Shown here piece after piece: positions 45,134-57,400 of a stretch of DNA of 64,000 nucleotides. Source of the stretch: Trichoderma breve (lineage: Eukaryota; Ascomycota; Sordariomycetes; Hypocreales; Hypocreaceae); NCBI RefSeq assembly GCF_028502605.1, contig NC_079234.1:1612001-1676000 (forward strand). Reading direction: 5' to 3'. How positions within the stretch are numbered: the first letter of the stretch is position 1; each line of letters starts with the position of its first letter. Under the pieces are notes generated by a model. It was not told where the DNA came from and did not search any database. It worked only from the letters and a program-made list of their open reading frames with translations. The translations under genes and the position numbers were made by a program.

Positions 45134-45967
45134 TGGTTTACACGATATAGTAAGTACGAAAGAAACTTGACAGATGAAGTCAAAATAGCGGTATAGTATT
45201 GACCAGATAAATGGCCTACACCATCAACCCCATCTTCAACTCCAAGACCTCGGGCTCGTATATATACATACTCCGTCCTGTCTATATATAATCATTATAC
45301 GAGCAATACAACTCTATCGAAATTCCATGACACACCAGCGGCCCATACGGAGAGCAAACGCAGATACCAGTGGGTCTAAAGCAAGGTCATCTTGCCAGCC
45401 AAGCCGAATCCAGAACCACGATAACCTATTCCGTACTACACGCAAGGGATAAGCGATCCATGAATGCGTAATCAAGCTGAATCCCAATCCACCAGTCTAG
45501 CCAAAGCCTCGGTAAAAAAGTTTTGCGCGTGGTTCAAAGAAGGGGAGAGCCTGGCCGATCTGGGGGGTTGTTCGACATGAGCTCGAGATCGGGGGCTAAG
45601 CTGAATACCCACTCGTGAAGGAACGGTAAAGTTCTTGGCCGTCTCCTTGACTGTCTATTGGCCCCTAGACGAAGACACATGACACCACATCAGTAGAGCC
45701 AGCCATTAACAGTTAGTCTCATGCATATTATCCATAGATTCAACGTCTAGCTCCTGTCGTGTTAATCATTCACAAATGTGGTCAAATTGGATCGTAATAT
45801 ATTCAATATATGCATTCGCTTTATTTAGCTAGTTTGTATATGTAAACAGAACAGGGCTTTGTACACTTTTTTTGTGCCCCCAAAAGTTAGATATTAATTT
45901 ATATACAAGAAGGCTCGGCATTCCACTTTGCTCACGCTCTCCGCGCCGCTTCGTCCCTTGTCCAAGC
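45134..45967. other. Intergenic region with TATA elements
   Basis: About 830 bp. TATATATA-like elements at 45258-45266 and 45282-45290 lie upstream of the minus-strand dioxygenase gene. The rest, toward the chitinase stop codon, shows nothing recognisable. Confidence 0.5.
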
Positions 45968-47272
45968 TTAGTTGGAGCAGACGCCGTTCTTGCAAGAGTA
46001 AGGGTCAGAGCAGTCGTTGTCGTTGCCGCAAGAGGCACCGAGACAGTGACCCTCCCAAGAGCAGGTGGGAGGAGGAGGAGTAGAGCCAGCAGTACCGCAG
46101 ACGCCGCTATTGCAGGTGAGATCGTCAGAGCAGTCGTTGTCAGAGCCGCAAGAGGCACCGGCGCAGTGGCCGGCCCAAGAGCAGGTTCCGCTGCCACCGC
46201 TGGGAGTGCTGCTCTGGGTGGGGGGAGGAGTGGTGCCGGTGCCGGAAGAGATGCCAGCCTTGACGGCCTTCTGGAAGTTGCCGTTCTTGACAGCCAGCTG
46301 GGCCTCCCAAAGCATGATACCGCCAATGTTGGGCAGGTTGAGAGCAGAGACGCCCTGGTAAGCAGAGAGGAGGGTGCTGGAGGAGACGTAACCCTGGTCA
46401 CCGTCGGCACCGCTGGCCAGAGCACCAATGAAGAGAGTGGCGTTGCCAATGTTCTTGGACCAGTTCTTGACAGCGTTGTTGAAGCCAGACTGGGCAATGT
46501 TGCAGTTGCCGTTGTTGTAGAACTGAACCCAGATGTAGTCGGCCAGCTGGCAGACGTTGAGGGGCTCCGAAGCATCGGGGAAGGGGCACTGGGGAGCAGC
46601 AGTCAGGTAGTACTTCTTGCTGGTGTCCTTGGCGAAGTTGGACTTGAAGCGCTGGGCCATGGCAAGGTAACCAGTGGGGTTGCCAGTCTCGTTGTCTATC
46701 ATGGAAATACAATATTAGCAACTTGAAGATTAAGACACAGAACATGATTCTTTTTACTCACCGAGATCAACACCGTCCAGCTTGACGCTGCCAAAGGGAC
46801 GGAGGGTAGGGTTGGCGGTACCACCAAGGAACAAGTTCCAGACGGTATCGGCAATCTGCTGACCCTGGGCGTCACCAGTGAGGGTGACGGCAGAGAAGTC
46901 GGTAGCACCACCCATGGAGAGGATGACAAGCTTGCCGGCGGCCTGGCAGGCCTTGATGGCGGGGACCAGAGAAGTGCCGTCCTGGAGGTTGGTAGCACCG
47001 GCGGAGCGCTGGGCGGAGGAGGGGCCGCCGAGGGTGCTCAGAGAGAGCTCGGGGTAGCCACCGCCGGCGAAGAAGCGGCTGAGGAAGGCCAAGTTGACAA
47101 TGTCGTATGAAGGGTCGGCGCAGACGTTGGCCAGAGTGGTGCTGTCATCCTCGGCACCCCAGTAGATGACGAGCTTGCCACCAGCAGCGCGCTTCTCGAC
47201 GGTGGCGGTGGGAGCGGCGTAAGCAGCAGTGGCCAAAAGGCCGGCAGCAGCCAGTGCTTTGCTGAAGATCAT
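45968..47272 (-). CDS. Secreted GH18 chitinase with two C-terminal six-cysteine modules
   Basis: Two exons (47272-46762, 46695-45968) give 412 residues. A signal peptide (MIFSKALAAAGLLATAAYAA) is followed by a short propeptide ending in EKR, a likely Kex2 site. The catalytic GH18 motif DGVDLDNE (residues 166-173, Glu173 the acid) is complete only after splicing, because the intron falls between its L and second-to-last D. VIYWGAEDD, ILSMGGATD and IGGIMLWEAQLAV fit class III / fungal subgroup B chitinases. After a Thr/Pro/Ser/Gly linker come two copies of a 30-residue module CxWxGHCxGASCxxDNDCSDxxxCxxGVC with six cysteines each, possibly polysaccharide-binding. Codon use is strongly biased (C-ending), as in highly expressed secreted enzymes. 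The large antisense frame here is a shadow. Confidence 0.93.
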
Positions 47273-48965
47273 GGTTGAGAGAGTGTGAGAGAGAGTATGT
47301 ATATACAATCAGAAGGACAAAGATATGTACAAGAGACCGGTAGGAAGATTACCAGATCTTCACTGCTGCTGCTGCTGTTGATGAGTTATCCAGAGGGAAA
47401 CTTGCTTCTTCCATAAACGACCGGAGCTGCCATCTCTATTTATCTTTTCTCAACGTCCAATAAATCCAATATAATTCCAAGGGTCGTCCTCGAAGCCACC
47501 ACAGCCAGTGGTGAAACACCTGACTGTGTAAGCTCGGCCGAAACAGCAGAGTCCCGATATGGCAGTCAAGAAGACTTGGCCTAGTTGACAATCCGGAAGG
47601 TGGCTCCAGGGCCCGGCTTTGTCAGAGCCGGCTTGGCCTCGTCCGGCAAGTTTGAGGTACCCCGGACGGCGATAATCCAGGGCGACGACTTATTAGCGTA
47701 CCGGCCTAGACGACACCATGCCATCCTGGGGCACAAGCGTTTAGATGGCGGATGGATCCTTTCACCACATATGATATCCGATGGAAGAACAAGTTTCCTT
47801 CGGACAACGTTACATGATGAATCGTGAGGGCTTCATATACGAGCATACGAGCCCTCATGCAGAAATCGGCCAGGCCAGAGATAAAGCAGATGCCCAACTG
47901 GGACACGCCACAGCACCCGATGGAGGAAAGACGGCGGGGGTTCTCGCGATAACCTCAATTCCAACGGCGCCTCGAACGTCCCAAACGTGCAAGCGACCGA
48001 CCGAGGGTCCGCCGTATGGGGATGGTGACAGAAAGTACGAGTACAGTCCAGTCTCATCACGGCGGCTACCTCTGTTAGCGGAGAAAGAGAGGGTTCCATT
48101 CCGTCTCTTCCAGCTGCAAGCTTAAACACCAGACGGTAGCTGTCATGCCAGGGCAGCCTTACGGAGGGCAAATGAGAGTTGCTGGTACCTGAACTGTGTT
48201 AGTGAAAGCCTTTCTTGTGAGACGCTTATCTGGCCTTGTAAGGCCCCTCGGCAATGAATGGTGGGAACGACTCCAGCCAGATTCGGCAGGTCACTAAGAA
48301 CAGCTTGAGATTGAAGCCCACGTTGGGGGTCGTCAGCACCGAAGTGCAGCCGGTTCTTTGTCTCGTCGTATTTTCGTCTGGACCGATTGATTTCAACTTT
48401 CCTAAAGAGTTTAAGAGTTTAAAATGCCCATGTGCCGCCGTGTTAATGTTAATGTAGAAGCTCGTTTTAGCCGCGTTACATCCGATCCGTGGAAATCACC
48501 ATGGATGCCACGGAACGATTGCGTCGCATTGTGCCAAGGCCGGCCATTAGTGGGAATGGATTTTTCCGTCCTTGACAGATGAAATGCTGGCTCAAGGCAA
48601 AATTAATTTGCACATGGCGATGCTAGCCCAAACTCTTGCGGCTGGGCCGTGATGTTGAAACAGGAACACGCCAAACAAGGTTAGAAATAAAGCACGCCGC
48701 AGCCAATGGAGAAAGTCACTTGGGCGATGCAGAGTCTTGTGGGGGTCGCTAAATTGGGCCAGGGGATCGCAAGAGGAACCGTCCCGTGAATTGGTTTGAA
48801 TGTCTGCTATTATTCCGTCGTGGGCCGTCATGCTTCATGCTCATGCTCAGAAGATTCCGCATTGACGCGGCATGATCCCAGTCCCCCTGTTCATCTTCCT
48901 GCGAGCTCTCGAGTTGAGGCGCGCACCACCTTCTATATGCGGCGGACCTTGCCTTCACGATGTTA
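47273..48965. other. Long intergenic region upstream of the chitinase
   Basis: About 1.7 kb. A CTG/CAG run (about 47362-47378) lies in the probable chitinase 5' UTR. Overlapping open frames of 80-114 codons on both strands (47585-48171) show no domain or splice continuation, and I do not call them genes. The length suits an extended regulated promoter. Confidence 0.5.
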
Positions 48966-50185
48966 TTAAGCCTTGTCTGAGGCGAGTCTGGATACGAGAA
49001 ACGACTCGACGTCATCAAACTCTTGTATGCAGGCAGAGTGCTGCATACCCCTGTGGTTTGTTGGTTTTACGTCAGCAAAAGAGGTGGTAAACGACATGAC
49101 ATGATTTCAGATGGCAACACCATCTTTTAAACATGTAGTAGTTGCAGAAGTTGCAGAGAAAGGAAAGTCAAAAGGGAATGATGGGGTGATGCTCACTCAT
49201 ATGTTTCCAGCTTCACGTCAAAGCCAAATTCCTTGAGCTTTTGCTCAGTGGCCAACCCCCACTCATAAAGAACCAGCTGGTCACTGTCTCCATGTCCCAT
49301 GAAGATTGGGGTTTCCTTGTTCGGGTTTGACTCTGGGATGAACTCCTTGAATTTGTGATGAAGAAGCATCCAAGAAGACAAGCCAACAATGCCACCAAGC
49401 TTAAAGGGAGCCGTCAAGCCAGAGAAGATGCTCATGGCACCGCCTTGGGAAAAGCCACCGAGCACAATGCGTTCAGATGAGATGCCCTCTGAAACCTCTT
49501 GCTGGATGAGAGAATACAGGTAGGCGCGAGACTCGAGAATACCAGCCTCATCCTCATCGCGAGCTTTGGCATCCAAGGTTCTGCCGGATGCGCCACCGAG
49601 AGTTTTCTGTTACACGAGCAGGAGTTAGACTGAATCACAAATGCACAGGGGAAAGAAACAAAGGTAAAGAGGGAAAGTCGTACGACATCAAACCAAGCAG
49701 GCATAGGGTAGCCTTGATTCTATATGCGATAATACCCAGCATCAGCTCATCGTGCTCCAAGAGTTTACTCGTATATCGATTTACCAACTAACCATTGTGA
49801 TGGGCATGATGCGGGCATTTGGCAGGACAAACTTGACCTCGTCCAGCCGGTGCTTCCTCTGCCACAACTGCACGGCATCAGCCCAGCCACTGCCACTGTC
49901 ACCCAGTCCGTGGATGAAGATCACAGTGGCCGTATGCCGACCCAGGGCGGGAAACACCAGCGGAGCAGCCCGACGCAGTGAAGCCATTGTGTCGTCGAGG
50001 ATGTTGGTCGCCGTCTCTGTTTGAGTCTGCGTCTGTGTGTTTTGCGGCTCTGGCTTTAGCTTCAGCTCCGAAAACGAAAAAGAGTCCAGACCCAGAAACG
50101 ACGGTAAAATGGCCAATGCAATCGCTATCAAAGCTGCAAGACTGACGCCCGAAACGACGATGCGGCTGAGGCTGAAGCTGAGCAT
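48966..50185 (-). CDS. APT1: Acyl-protein thioesterase / lysophospholipase, APT1-like, with N-terminal anchor
   Basis: Four exons (50185-49793, 49719-49684, 49606-49197, 49050-48966) give 307 residues. The catalytic triad is complete: Ser196 in GGFSQGGAMS, Asp about 252 in GHGDSDQLV and His284 in GMQHSAC. The His lies in the final 85-bp exon, which is easily missed. HGLGDSGSGW and MPAWFDV are family hallmarks. APT1-type enzymes remove palmitate from proteins and are normally about 230 residues and cytosolic. Here a 66-residue extension begins with a hydrophobic helix (SRIVVSGVSLAALIAIALAI), suggesting a membrane-anchored form. The internal Met of MASLRRAAPLVFPALG would give the usual cytosolic form, so dual starts are possible. 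Confidence 0.9.
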
Positions 50186-50782
50186 GAGGTAAAATTAGAA
50201 GGACGGCGAGCGGCTTCGGGAGTGGAGAAGCAGTTGAAGGCCTCGATTCTTTCCCAATTGGCATGTCGGGTCCGGGAGCTGTGATTGGCCGCCGTAGTGG
50301 CAAGGAAACCCCTGGACGATTAGCGGCTTGTGTGCTGTAAGCCCCCTGTACTTGCCTTAACTGAAGCGGCAGGAAGAATTGAGCCTTGTAAGACGGATCG
50401 CAAGCGGATCAAATAAGACGGAGAATAAAGAGAGAAGCAATAGAAGAAGAAGGTAATTAAGAATTACAAATGTTGAAGATCGGCAGAGTAAAAATACGAG
50501 AAATCAGCATACAATGGGTCTTTATACGTGGTTAAACACAAGATATGTCCATGTACATGTAGGGTAGGCAAAAGACAATGGAAAAACACCAGAGATTGAA
50601 TACAGTCCATCTTGTACCTATCTTCCAGTCCAAGACGTAGCAGTCGAGATCGGACAGATCTGCCAAGAAGCCAAGCTTCAACCGATCAATCTAGATACCC
50701 ATCCAGCTAGAAGCTTAATGTAGCATCGCGGGAATAAGTGCATGTGTTTTATAATCATTTCTTTATTTTCATCTCACTTCAA
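50186..50782. other. Intergenic region
   Basis: About 600 bp between the thioesterase start and the stop of the next minus-strand gene. No feature recognised. Confidence 0.5.
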
Positions 50783-52310
50783 TTACTCATCCATCAACAC
50801 ATCTTCTCCCTGCCGTCTAGTATTATATCGACCACGTCTTAACTTAATAGATCCATGAGAGTCAATTCCCTGTTCAACTACATCTTCACTTAACCGATGC
50901 TGGCGGATCCCTTCGAGCATTGACTGTGTCTTCAACGATCCATCTCGCTCCAACACTGGCTCCAGACCGATCATCGTCACCGGCTTACCCGAGACAGCAG
51001 TATGTTGAACAGACTGAATCTTGAACTTGGTGCCGGGAGCAGCCGTATATTCTATCTTAGACGGATCGTCAGATAACGGCGTGATAAACGATATACTGTC
51101 CCACAGCGAGGTACCGGACGGCGGATTCAACACGAGCACGATCCCGTTAGAATAATGCATTGCCTCTTCCATGCTATCCGTAAAACTCCAGACCATCTTG
51201 GTTGTGATGGTCTTTCCAACAGCCATGTAACTGTCCAGGGCATCCGCCAGTGAATGCTCCAGCTCGACCCCAACAGGGCCCTCGTTCAGCGGGCACTCTT
51301 CAAACTCGATGCCGAACCGCCCTGTGCCAAGTTGCTCGATGTCAACCTGTCCACTAAACAGCCGTGGCTTCGAAGCAATCGAAGTCCGAGGCATCGACTG
51401 CATAGCAGCAACCAGAAGGCGGTTCTCAATCTCGCTAAAGTTGTACACCTGATCAATAACCTCTTCAAGCTGGGCAGTGAGATTGTCAAACGAATGTGCG
51501 GGCTGCATCAAAAAGGTCCGCATATAGTCTGCATCCTGGGGCGTATATACAGAAAAGTTGCTCTGCCAAATGTTGACGGCGAGACTGTCACGATCCAAAG
51601 GGTGAGGAAGTGCTGCGACCCCCGAGCTGATACCGGTGTACTGAAAGATTTTGAACAGCACCATGCGCGCAAATGACGCCGTCGTCCAGTCGTAAAGAGT
51701 CATGGCAAGCTCAAAGCTGTAGGGCGTAAAGGGAAAGTGTTGCCTTCCTAGAGCCCTGATTTCTTGGATGGGCTTCAATGGGGCATCCGGGATGTTCTGG
51801 TATGGTACGAACTTCTGCTCAATCATGTTACTGATAAAGGCTGCGTCTTCGGCAGAGATCTCAGGCAGGGGCTTGAGACGGCCTGACACTTGTTTCGGAA
51901 TGCTATAGCAGGCTATGTACATAGTCGAGGTGAGTTCATGGACATGCTTTGGCTGCCGTTATTGGATAATGATTCTAACCTGTCATTATAGATGGGATGT
52001 TGACGATGCTCAGGTTGAAGTTGCCACCATCGTCAATTTGAAGAGACATGCTCAGCGGATATGGACTGTTTTGCAGCGAAGGACAAGCAAAGCGGCTGCT
52101 ATATCTCTCGCGCCTCTTTAACCACAGAGTTTCTCCATTAGCATCTAGAACCATCGAGTCTGATGAGCGCATCTCGGTGACATCCAAAAACCCCTGTCCG
52201 TCGACAATGAGGCGAGATGATACACCATGGCCACCTCGCTGTGCCGCAATTGGATTCCCATCGCTGAACCAAAGTCGCGATACTGCCAATATCCGAACAA
52301 GATGCCACAT
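50783..52310 (-). CDS. Uncharacterised fungal protein, C-terminal region resembling an ADP-ribosyltransferase fold
   Basis: Two exons (52310-51980, 51912-50783) give 486 residues from the ATG of MWHLVRILAVSRLWFSDGNP; the frame is open seven codons further upstream without an ATG. The splice (donor at 51979, acceptor ATAG ending at 51913) keeps the frame and gives NIPSIMTACYSIPKQ. The central region (FPFTPYSFELAMTLYDWTTASFARM) fits an uncharacterised ascomycete family. Near residues 370-445, VWSFTDSMEEAMHYSNGIVLVL, ISFITPLSDDPSKIEY and APGTKFKI look like the S-T-S, central strand and E-x-x-x-PGTxF elements of ADP-ribosyltransferase folds. I am not sure the Arg and Glu catalytic residues are present. 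No signal peptide is evident, so an intracellular role is more likely. Confidence 0.7.
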
Positions 52311-54436
52311 GTCAAACGATGTCACAAACAAAACAATGTACTTGTGCTTCCTTGAAAACTTCAGAGGCCCTCAATGGGGCACTACGGTAGCATCTCTCTT
52401 CTTATACATGCATGCAGACCAAGAGCTCAATATCCGACTTATATCCTGTTTGCTCTCTTTTCCCTCTTTCCTCATGTGCCCATCATCTCTCCTCGGGGTT
52501 AGAATGTCTCAGTTGACTACACGCGATATGGACTGAGCTGGCCATCACGTGGAGACATGATTCTCTGCGAGACATTGGTTCCGTTCTGTCAACGGTTGCA
52601 AGTCGCATAGCAGGCAAGGTACGTAAAATTTGACCAGAATTTCCAGTAGGACGAATTACGGATGTCATTGGCATCATGGTGCGCAACAGACATGGGTGCA
52701 AAGACAAGAAAGGCTCAGTACAGCATCAACAACATGGCCAGCGGATGAACAACCTCGTCTCCTCATCAGCAGAGCTGCTCACCGCCAAGGGCGTCTACCA
52801 GCGCCACTTACAGGGAAGAGTTTCTAGTTCCTGGTGATACAGCCATACAGAAGTGCTTTGATTGGCGTCGCATCGGCCGCCTCTTGTCTCTGGACGGCTG
52901 AAAGATATCACCGGAACTGAGCAAAACCCATGCAGCTAGCATCCCCGGATAAAGCAGGGCGAAATACAGGAATCTGTCAGAATGACGAGGAAATGGATAT
53001 GCCACCCAGGTTTGATGCGGGATTGACGCGTCCTATCTACGGATCTACACGACTAATACGGACAGGGGTCATTTCAGCTGGCAGCTTGCTGTGAGATCGT
53101 CAAGCGAGCATCCAAAAGAGATGTGTGTTTAATTAGTAAGGCAATGGCATGGGTTATGAGATGCCTGGGGACTTTCACCATGGCCAGCGAAATGTGAGCA
53201 GATTGGGTAGAGCACCGGGTATGTGATCCATCATTAACGCATCTTTCCAGCCGGCTGTTTAACACTCGCGCGGAACACGGAACATAAATCCGAGACATTT
53301 GGCTTTCTTTCAGCATTGCCCTGGACTCTTTTTTTTTTTTAGTAATACATGCATGCTGACTTGTGATGCTGACTAGCAAATCTATCAGAACGTACAACCG
53401 GGAACTCCTATGCTGTTTTCGAGTTTCGCACTCTATTGCACGGAAACTACCTACATGTAATCTGTCAATTGGCCAACCTTCTGCTTTCGCACCAGTCTCA
53501 TTGGCGCATCCATGGAGTTAACCACCGTGACCCAACTGGCTTCCGGTGTCATTCCCGGTGTGTCCAACGTGCGAACGTGATCTACGACGCCATATGCTTT
53601 CGACGTAAAGTGGCATGTTTGTATCGCGTCATATGGATCGTATTTCTGCAACTTCCCATGCCGAACCTGAACCTGAGCCGAACGCCCAGGGGTAATTCCA
53701 ATCAGCATCTTCTGCCGTAACCTAGTATTACAGTAATTGTCATAGAAGGTGTCGCAGTTGCCGAATCTTATGGATGTGGATTTTCACCAAGGACCATGGT
53801 AAATTGTGGCTTATTACAGTGTGAAATATGTTGATGCATACGTGTAGTATCAATGTCAAAGGTGGCACTAACATTTCTGCCCCTCCAGTTTTGGCTGATT
53901 CTATGTCTTATGGATGGCCATGACCTAAATGCTATGCCGGCTCGTGAATCAGCAATGCTGCTTTCCCAGGCCCAACATGATTTATTACAAAAAATGCTTT
54001 ACGGATGATGACGCGGGTTCTTGAAAAATCGAGAAATAGCAGGCATGAATCGTCTGAAAGATGACTTCTGGCCACTTCTTTACTTGACCAATTACTTAGA
54101 GTCATTCACATTCATTCTAGAGTTTACAAAGGGTAGCCAAAAGTGTCTTGGGAGGAAAACACTCTTAGAAGAGTGAGCCAGAAGATACCATATTTCTCCT
54201 TGAAAATACCTGATTAACCTGATGATTAAAGCTTAGATCTGTGATAGGTTATGATTTACCATGTAAGTCACGGTAATTCTTCCCAAATAAAGCAAAGACT
54301 AAACATTGAGATTAGGTGGCAGGTACCTATGTAGAACTAGCAGAATTGTGGTCTTTTATTGCTTCATACATGTAGGGGGTGACTACGTGTAAGGAGAGGG
54401 TATGAGTGCAAGACTTCAAAATCGCTATATAAAACA
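52311..54436. other. Gene-free intergenic region
   Basis: About 2.1 kb. Contains a T tract near 53329-53340 and short open frames with no recognisable product. No splice-linked gene could be built. Confidence 0.55.
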
Positions 54437-57400
54437 CTAAATCTCCCACTCTTCTACTGTTGATTGAGCCCGGATTGTATCAGGATGCATCGGACTTAGG
54501 ACTTGATGTCGAGTTTGCGCACAGGTCTTCATTAAAACTAGGGCATCATTATGTCGACCTTGGTTTTTCCACGTAAAGGCCACATTATACATGCTGACCA
54601 GTGTATGTGGATGATCTGCGCCTAGCTTCATCTTGCGAGTTTCCATCACTTCCACGTTTAGATCCTCGGCCTCCTTCCATCGGCCCTGGTAGGTGTATGT
54701 TGATGCAAGGTTGCTCATGCTAGTCAGTGTATCTGGATGATCTGCTCCTAGCTTTATTTTGTAAGCCTTTGTCACTTCCATGTTTAGATCCTCGGCCTCC
54801 TTCCATCGGCCCTGGTAGGTGTATGTTGATGCAAGGTTGCTCATGCTAGTCAGTGTATCTGGATGATCTGCTCCTAGCTTTATTTTGTAAGCCTTTGTCA
54901 CTTCCATGTTTAGATCCTCGGCCTCCTTCCATCGGCCCTGGTAGGTGTATGTTGATGCAAGGTTGCTCATGCTAGTCAGTGTATATGGATGATCTGCTCC
55001 TAGCTTTATTTTGTAAGTCTTTGTCACTTCCATGATTAGATCCTCAGCCTCCTTCCATCGGCCCTGTTTCCTGTATGTTAATGCAAGGTTGTTTATGCTG
55101 GTCAGTGTATATGGATGATCTGCGCCTAGCTTCATCTTGAGAGTTTCCATCACTTCCACGTTTAGATCCTCAGCCTCCTTCCACCGGCCCTGGTATGCAT
55201 ATGTTAAAGCAAGGCTGTGCATGCTATTTAACGTATCTAGGTGATCTGCGCCTAATAACTCTCTTCGTATCTCTCTTGCTTCCGTATGGAACATCTCTGC
55301 TTGACTCCATTTGCCCTCAAAGTTGAAGTAATCAGCAATACAGTAGAGAAGAGATGCCCTTGATTCCTTCTCATCTTTTGATTTCAACCCATTTAACTGT
55401 AACACAGCGTTTGCATGTGATAGGTATGCGGCGCATTTTGTTCGGGTTTCATATTCGCCGTGGGGATACATGTTCGATACTGTAATCAGTGCTTCCGTGC
55501 TGAATCGACTAATCGTTCCCCGGCTAGTAAGCCATTTACGCGTCACCAGCTGTACAAGCCGATGCATATCGAAGCTGCCACTAATCTCCGTCACGAAGGA
55601 GAAGGCCTTGAGGATTCCCAACGCTTCTGTAAGCTCCATTTCGCCTCGCGGGACCCCGTCCCCTGCTTGCTCGCTATAATGTGATAAAAACTCAGCCGGG
55701 ATATCTTGTCGATCGAGCATACTCATTAAGGAGAGGAGTTCGCTGGCCAAGACGTGCTGCCGCTCGATCTGCTGGAACGAAAGCATCCATGTTTGTGCTA
55801 CTGCCTGAGGAGCTTCTGTGTCTCGCCCCACCGTCTCGAATTCCCTGCTCAGCAGGTGCACGATGTCCATGTCGCTATTGCTTAGTAGTTGAAGATATTT
55901 GTGCACTGTTATGCTAGTTTCTTGAATGAACGCAGCAGCCTGAGCTAACGCAAGTGGCAGGCGTTCTAATTGAGAAGAGAGCATTGACACTTCAGTAATG
56001 GTTGCGCTTGTGTCTTTGAGCTTCGCACAGAGGAGCTGTGCTGACTCCTCCTCATTCATTCGCAGCACTTCTATCGGCTGCTGTCCTTTGGTCATCCTAA
56101 CTCCCACCTGCTTGTTCCTTGTCGTGATGAGAATTGTACCGTGGGCACATTCGGGCAGGTATCGAGCCAAATGCTCCTCATCTTTCCCTTTACTGGGGCT
56201 TGTAGTAGTGCCCGCAGGCTGGCCAAAGAAAAGCTGCATATCATCTGCGTTATCAATGATCATGAGCCACTCTCCGCGGTCCTTCTCCTCCAACCAACCT
56301 TTCACTAATAGTAGCATGTCAACCTTAGGTTCCGCGTAGCCAGGGATGTCGTACTTTTGTGCGATAGATGCGAACGCTTGGCGAAATCGGGCGGCACTGC
56401 TAGCATGAATCCAGAAAACGGAAACTGTAGGGTGTGTCTTTTGCAGCTGGAATGCATATTCCAATGCGATTTGCGTTTTACTATCCCCTGTTAGCATACG
56501 AAATACACCAAAAAAGTTGATAACGTACCCAGTCCCGCCTAAGCCATATAATGATGCTCTTGCTTGAGATGTACCACTCGTTTGTTTTGTATGCCCCAGC
56601 TGGTCTTTTAATAATTTAAGGATTTCTGAGCGTCCTACAAAGTCTGGATTACTTGTGTAGGGTATTAAATCTAGACTTTGGCTTAGTATTTCGTAGATAT
56701 TACTGGCGGCAGCCAAACCTACACTTCACAGTCGAAGTCCGTTGGACTCGCGCTACAAGTTGGTATTAGCTAAAATCAAGCAGAATGATGATTACAAAAA
56801 GACCGTCTTCAATTTACATAGAACTGGCGAGGCGAGAAGCATTGAAGCTACTTACAAAAGCGAGCCTTCACCACGTTTGAAGCCTCCTGCTCAAACTGTT
56901 GAAGCTTATCCAGCGCGCTGGTATACCCCGTATCATTTCTATTACCAAACTTGACCATCATTGAATGATCCGAGTCCAGGGGGATTTTATCCTCCATAAA
57001 ATCGGGAAGTTGAAGAAGGGCCGAGTCGTTGTCCACCTTGGTAATGAAGTCGCCAGTTCTTTCCCAGCGTTGGCTGTCGCTGTCCTATTGCTGGTCTCAG
57101 TCATCTCCTCGGTGCTATGATACCACTTTACTTACAAATTGAAGCTGCCTAGTCTGCCTTGTTTCATAGAAGCTTACAACCTTCCGGTCTCGGACGAGAT
57201 TCTTGAAATCGGCCAGCTGATTCTCTAGCAAGTCAGACTTGACTCTGATCTGCTGAAGCAGCGCGCTCCGCGGGTGGTTATCTCGACCAGCCAGCATCTT
57301 TTCAATATCATCTACCACTAGCCCTTTATGCGGAATCCCAAAGAGAAGCATCCCGTATGTAGCCTTGTGGAGCGTTGCAATCGTTGGATGATCGTCTTCG

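Noticed and set aside
45872..46726. 284-codon open frame on the plus strand opposite the chitinase
   Set aside because: It is the antisense shadow of a strongly codon-biased gene; the chitinase on the minus strand has a signal peptide, GH18 motif and correct splicing, while this frame is low-complexity Ala/Gly/Arg/Val.
47585..48171. Overlapping 80-114-codon frames on both strands upstream of the chitinase
   Set aside because: No conserved motif, no plausible splice partners; probably chance frames in a long promoter.
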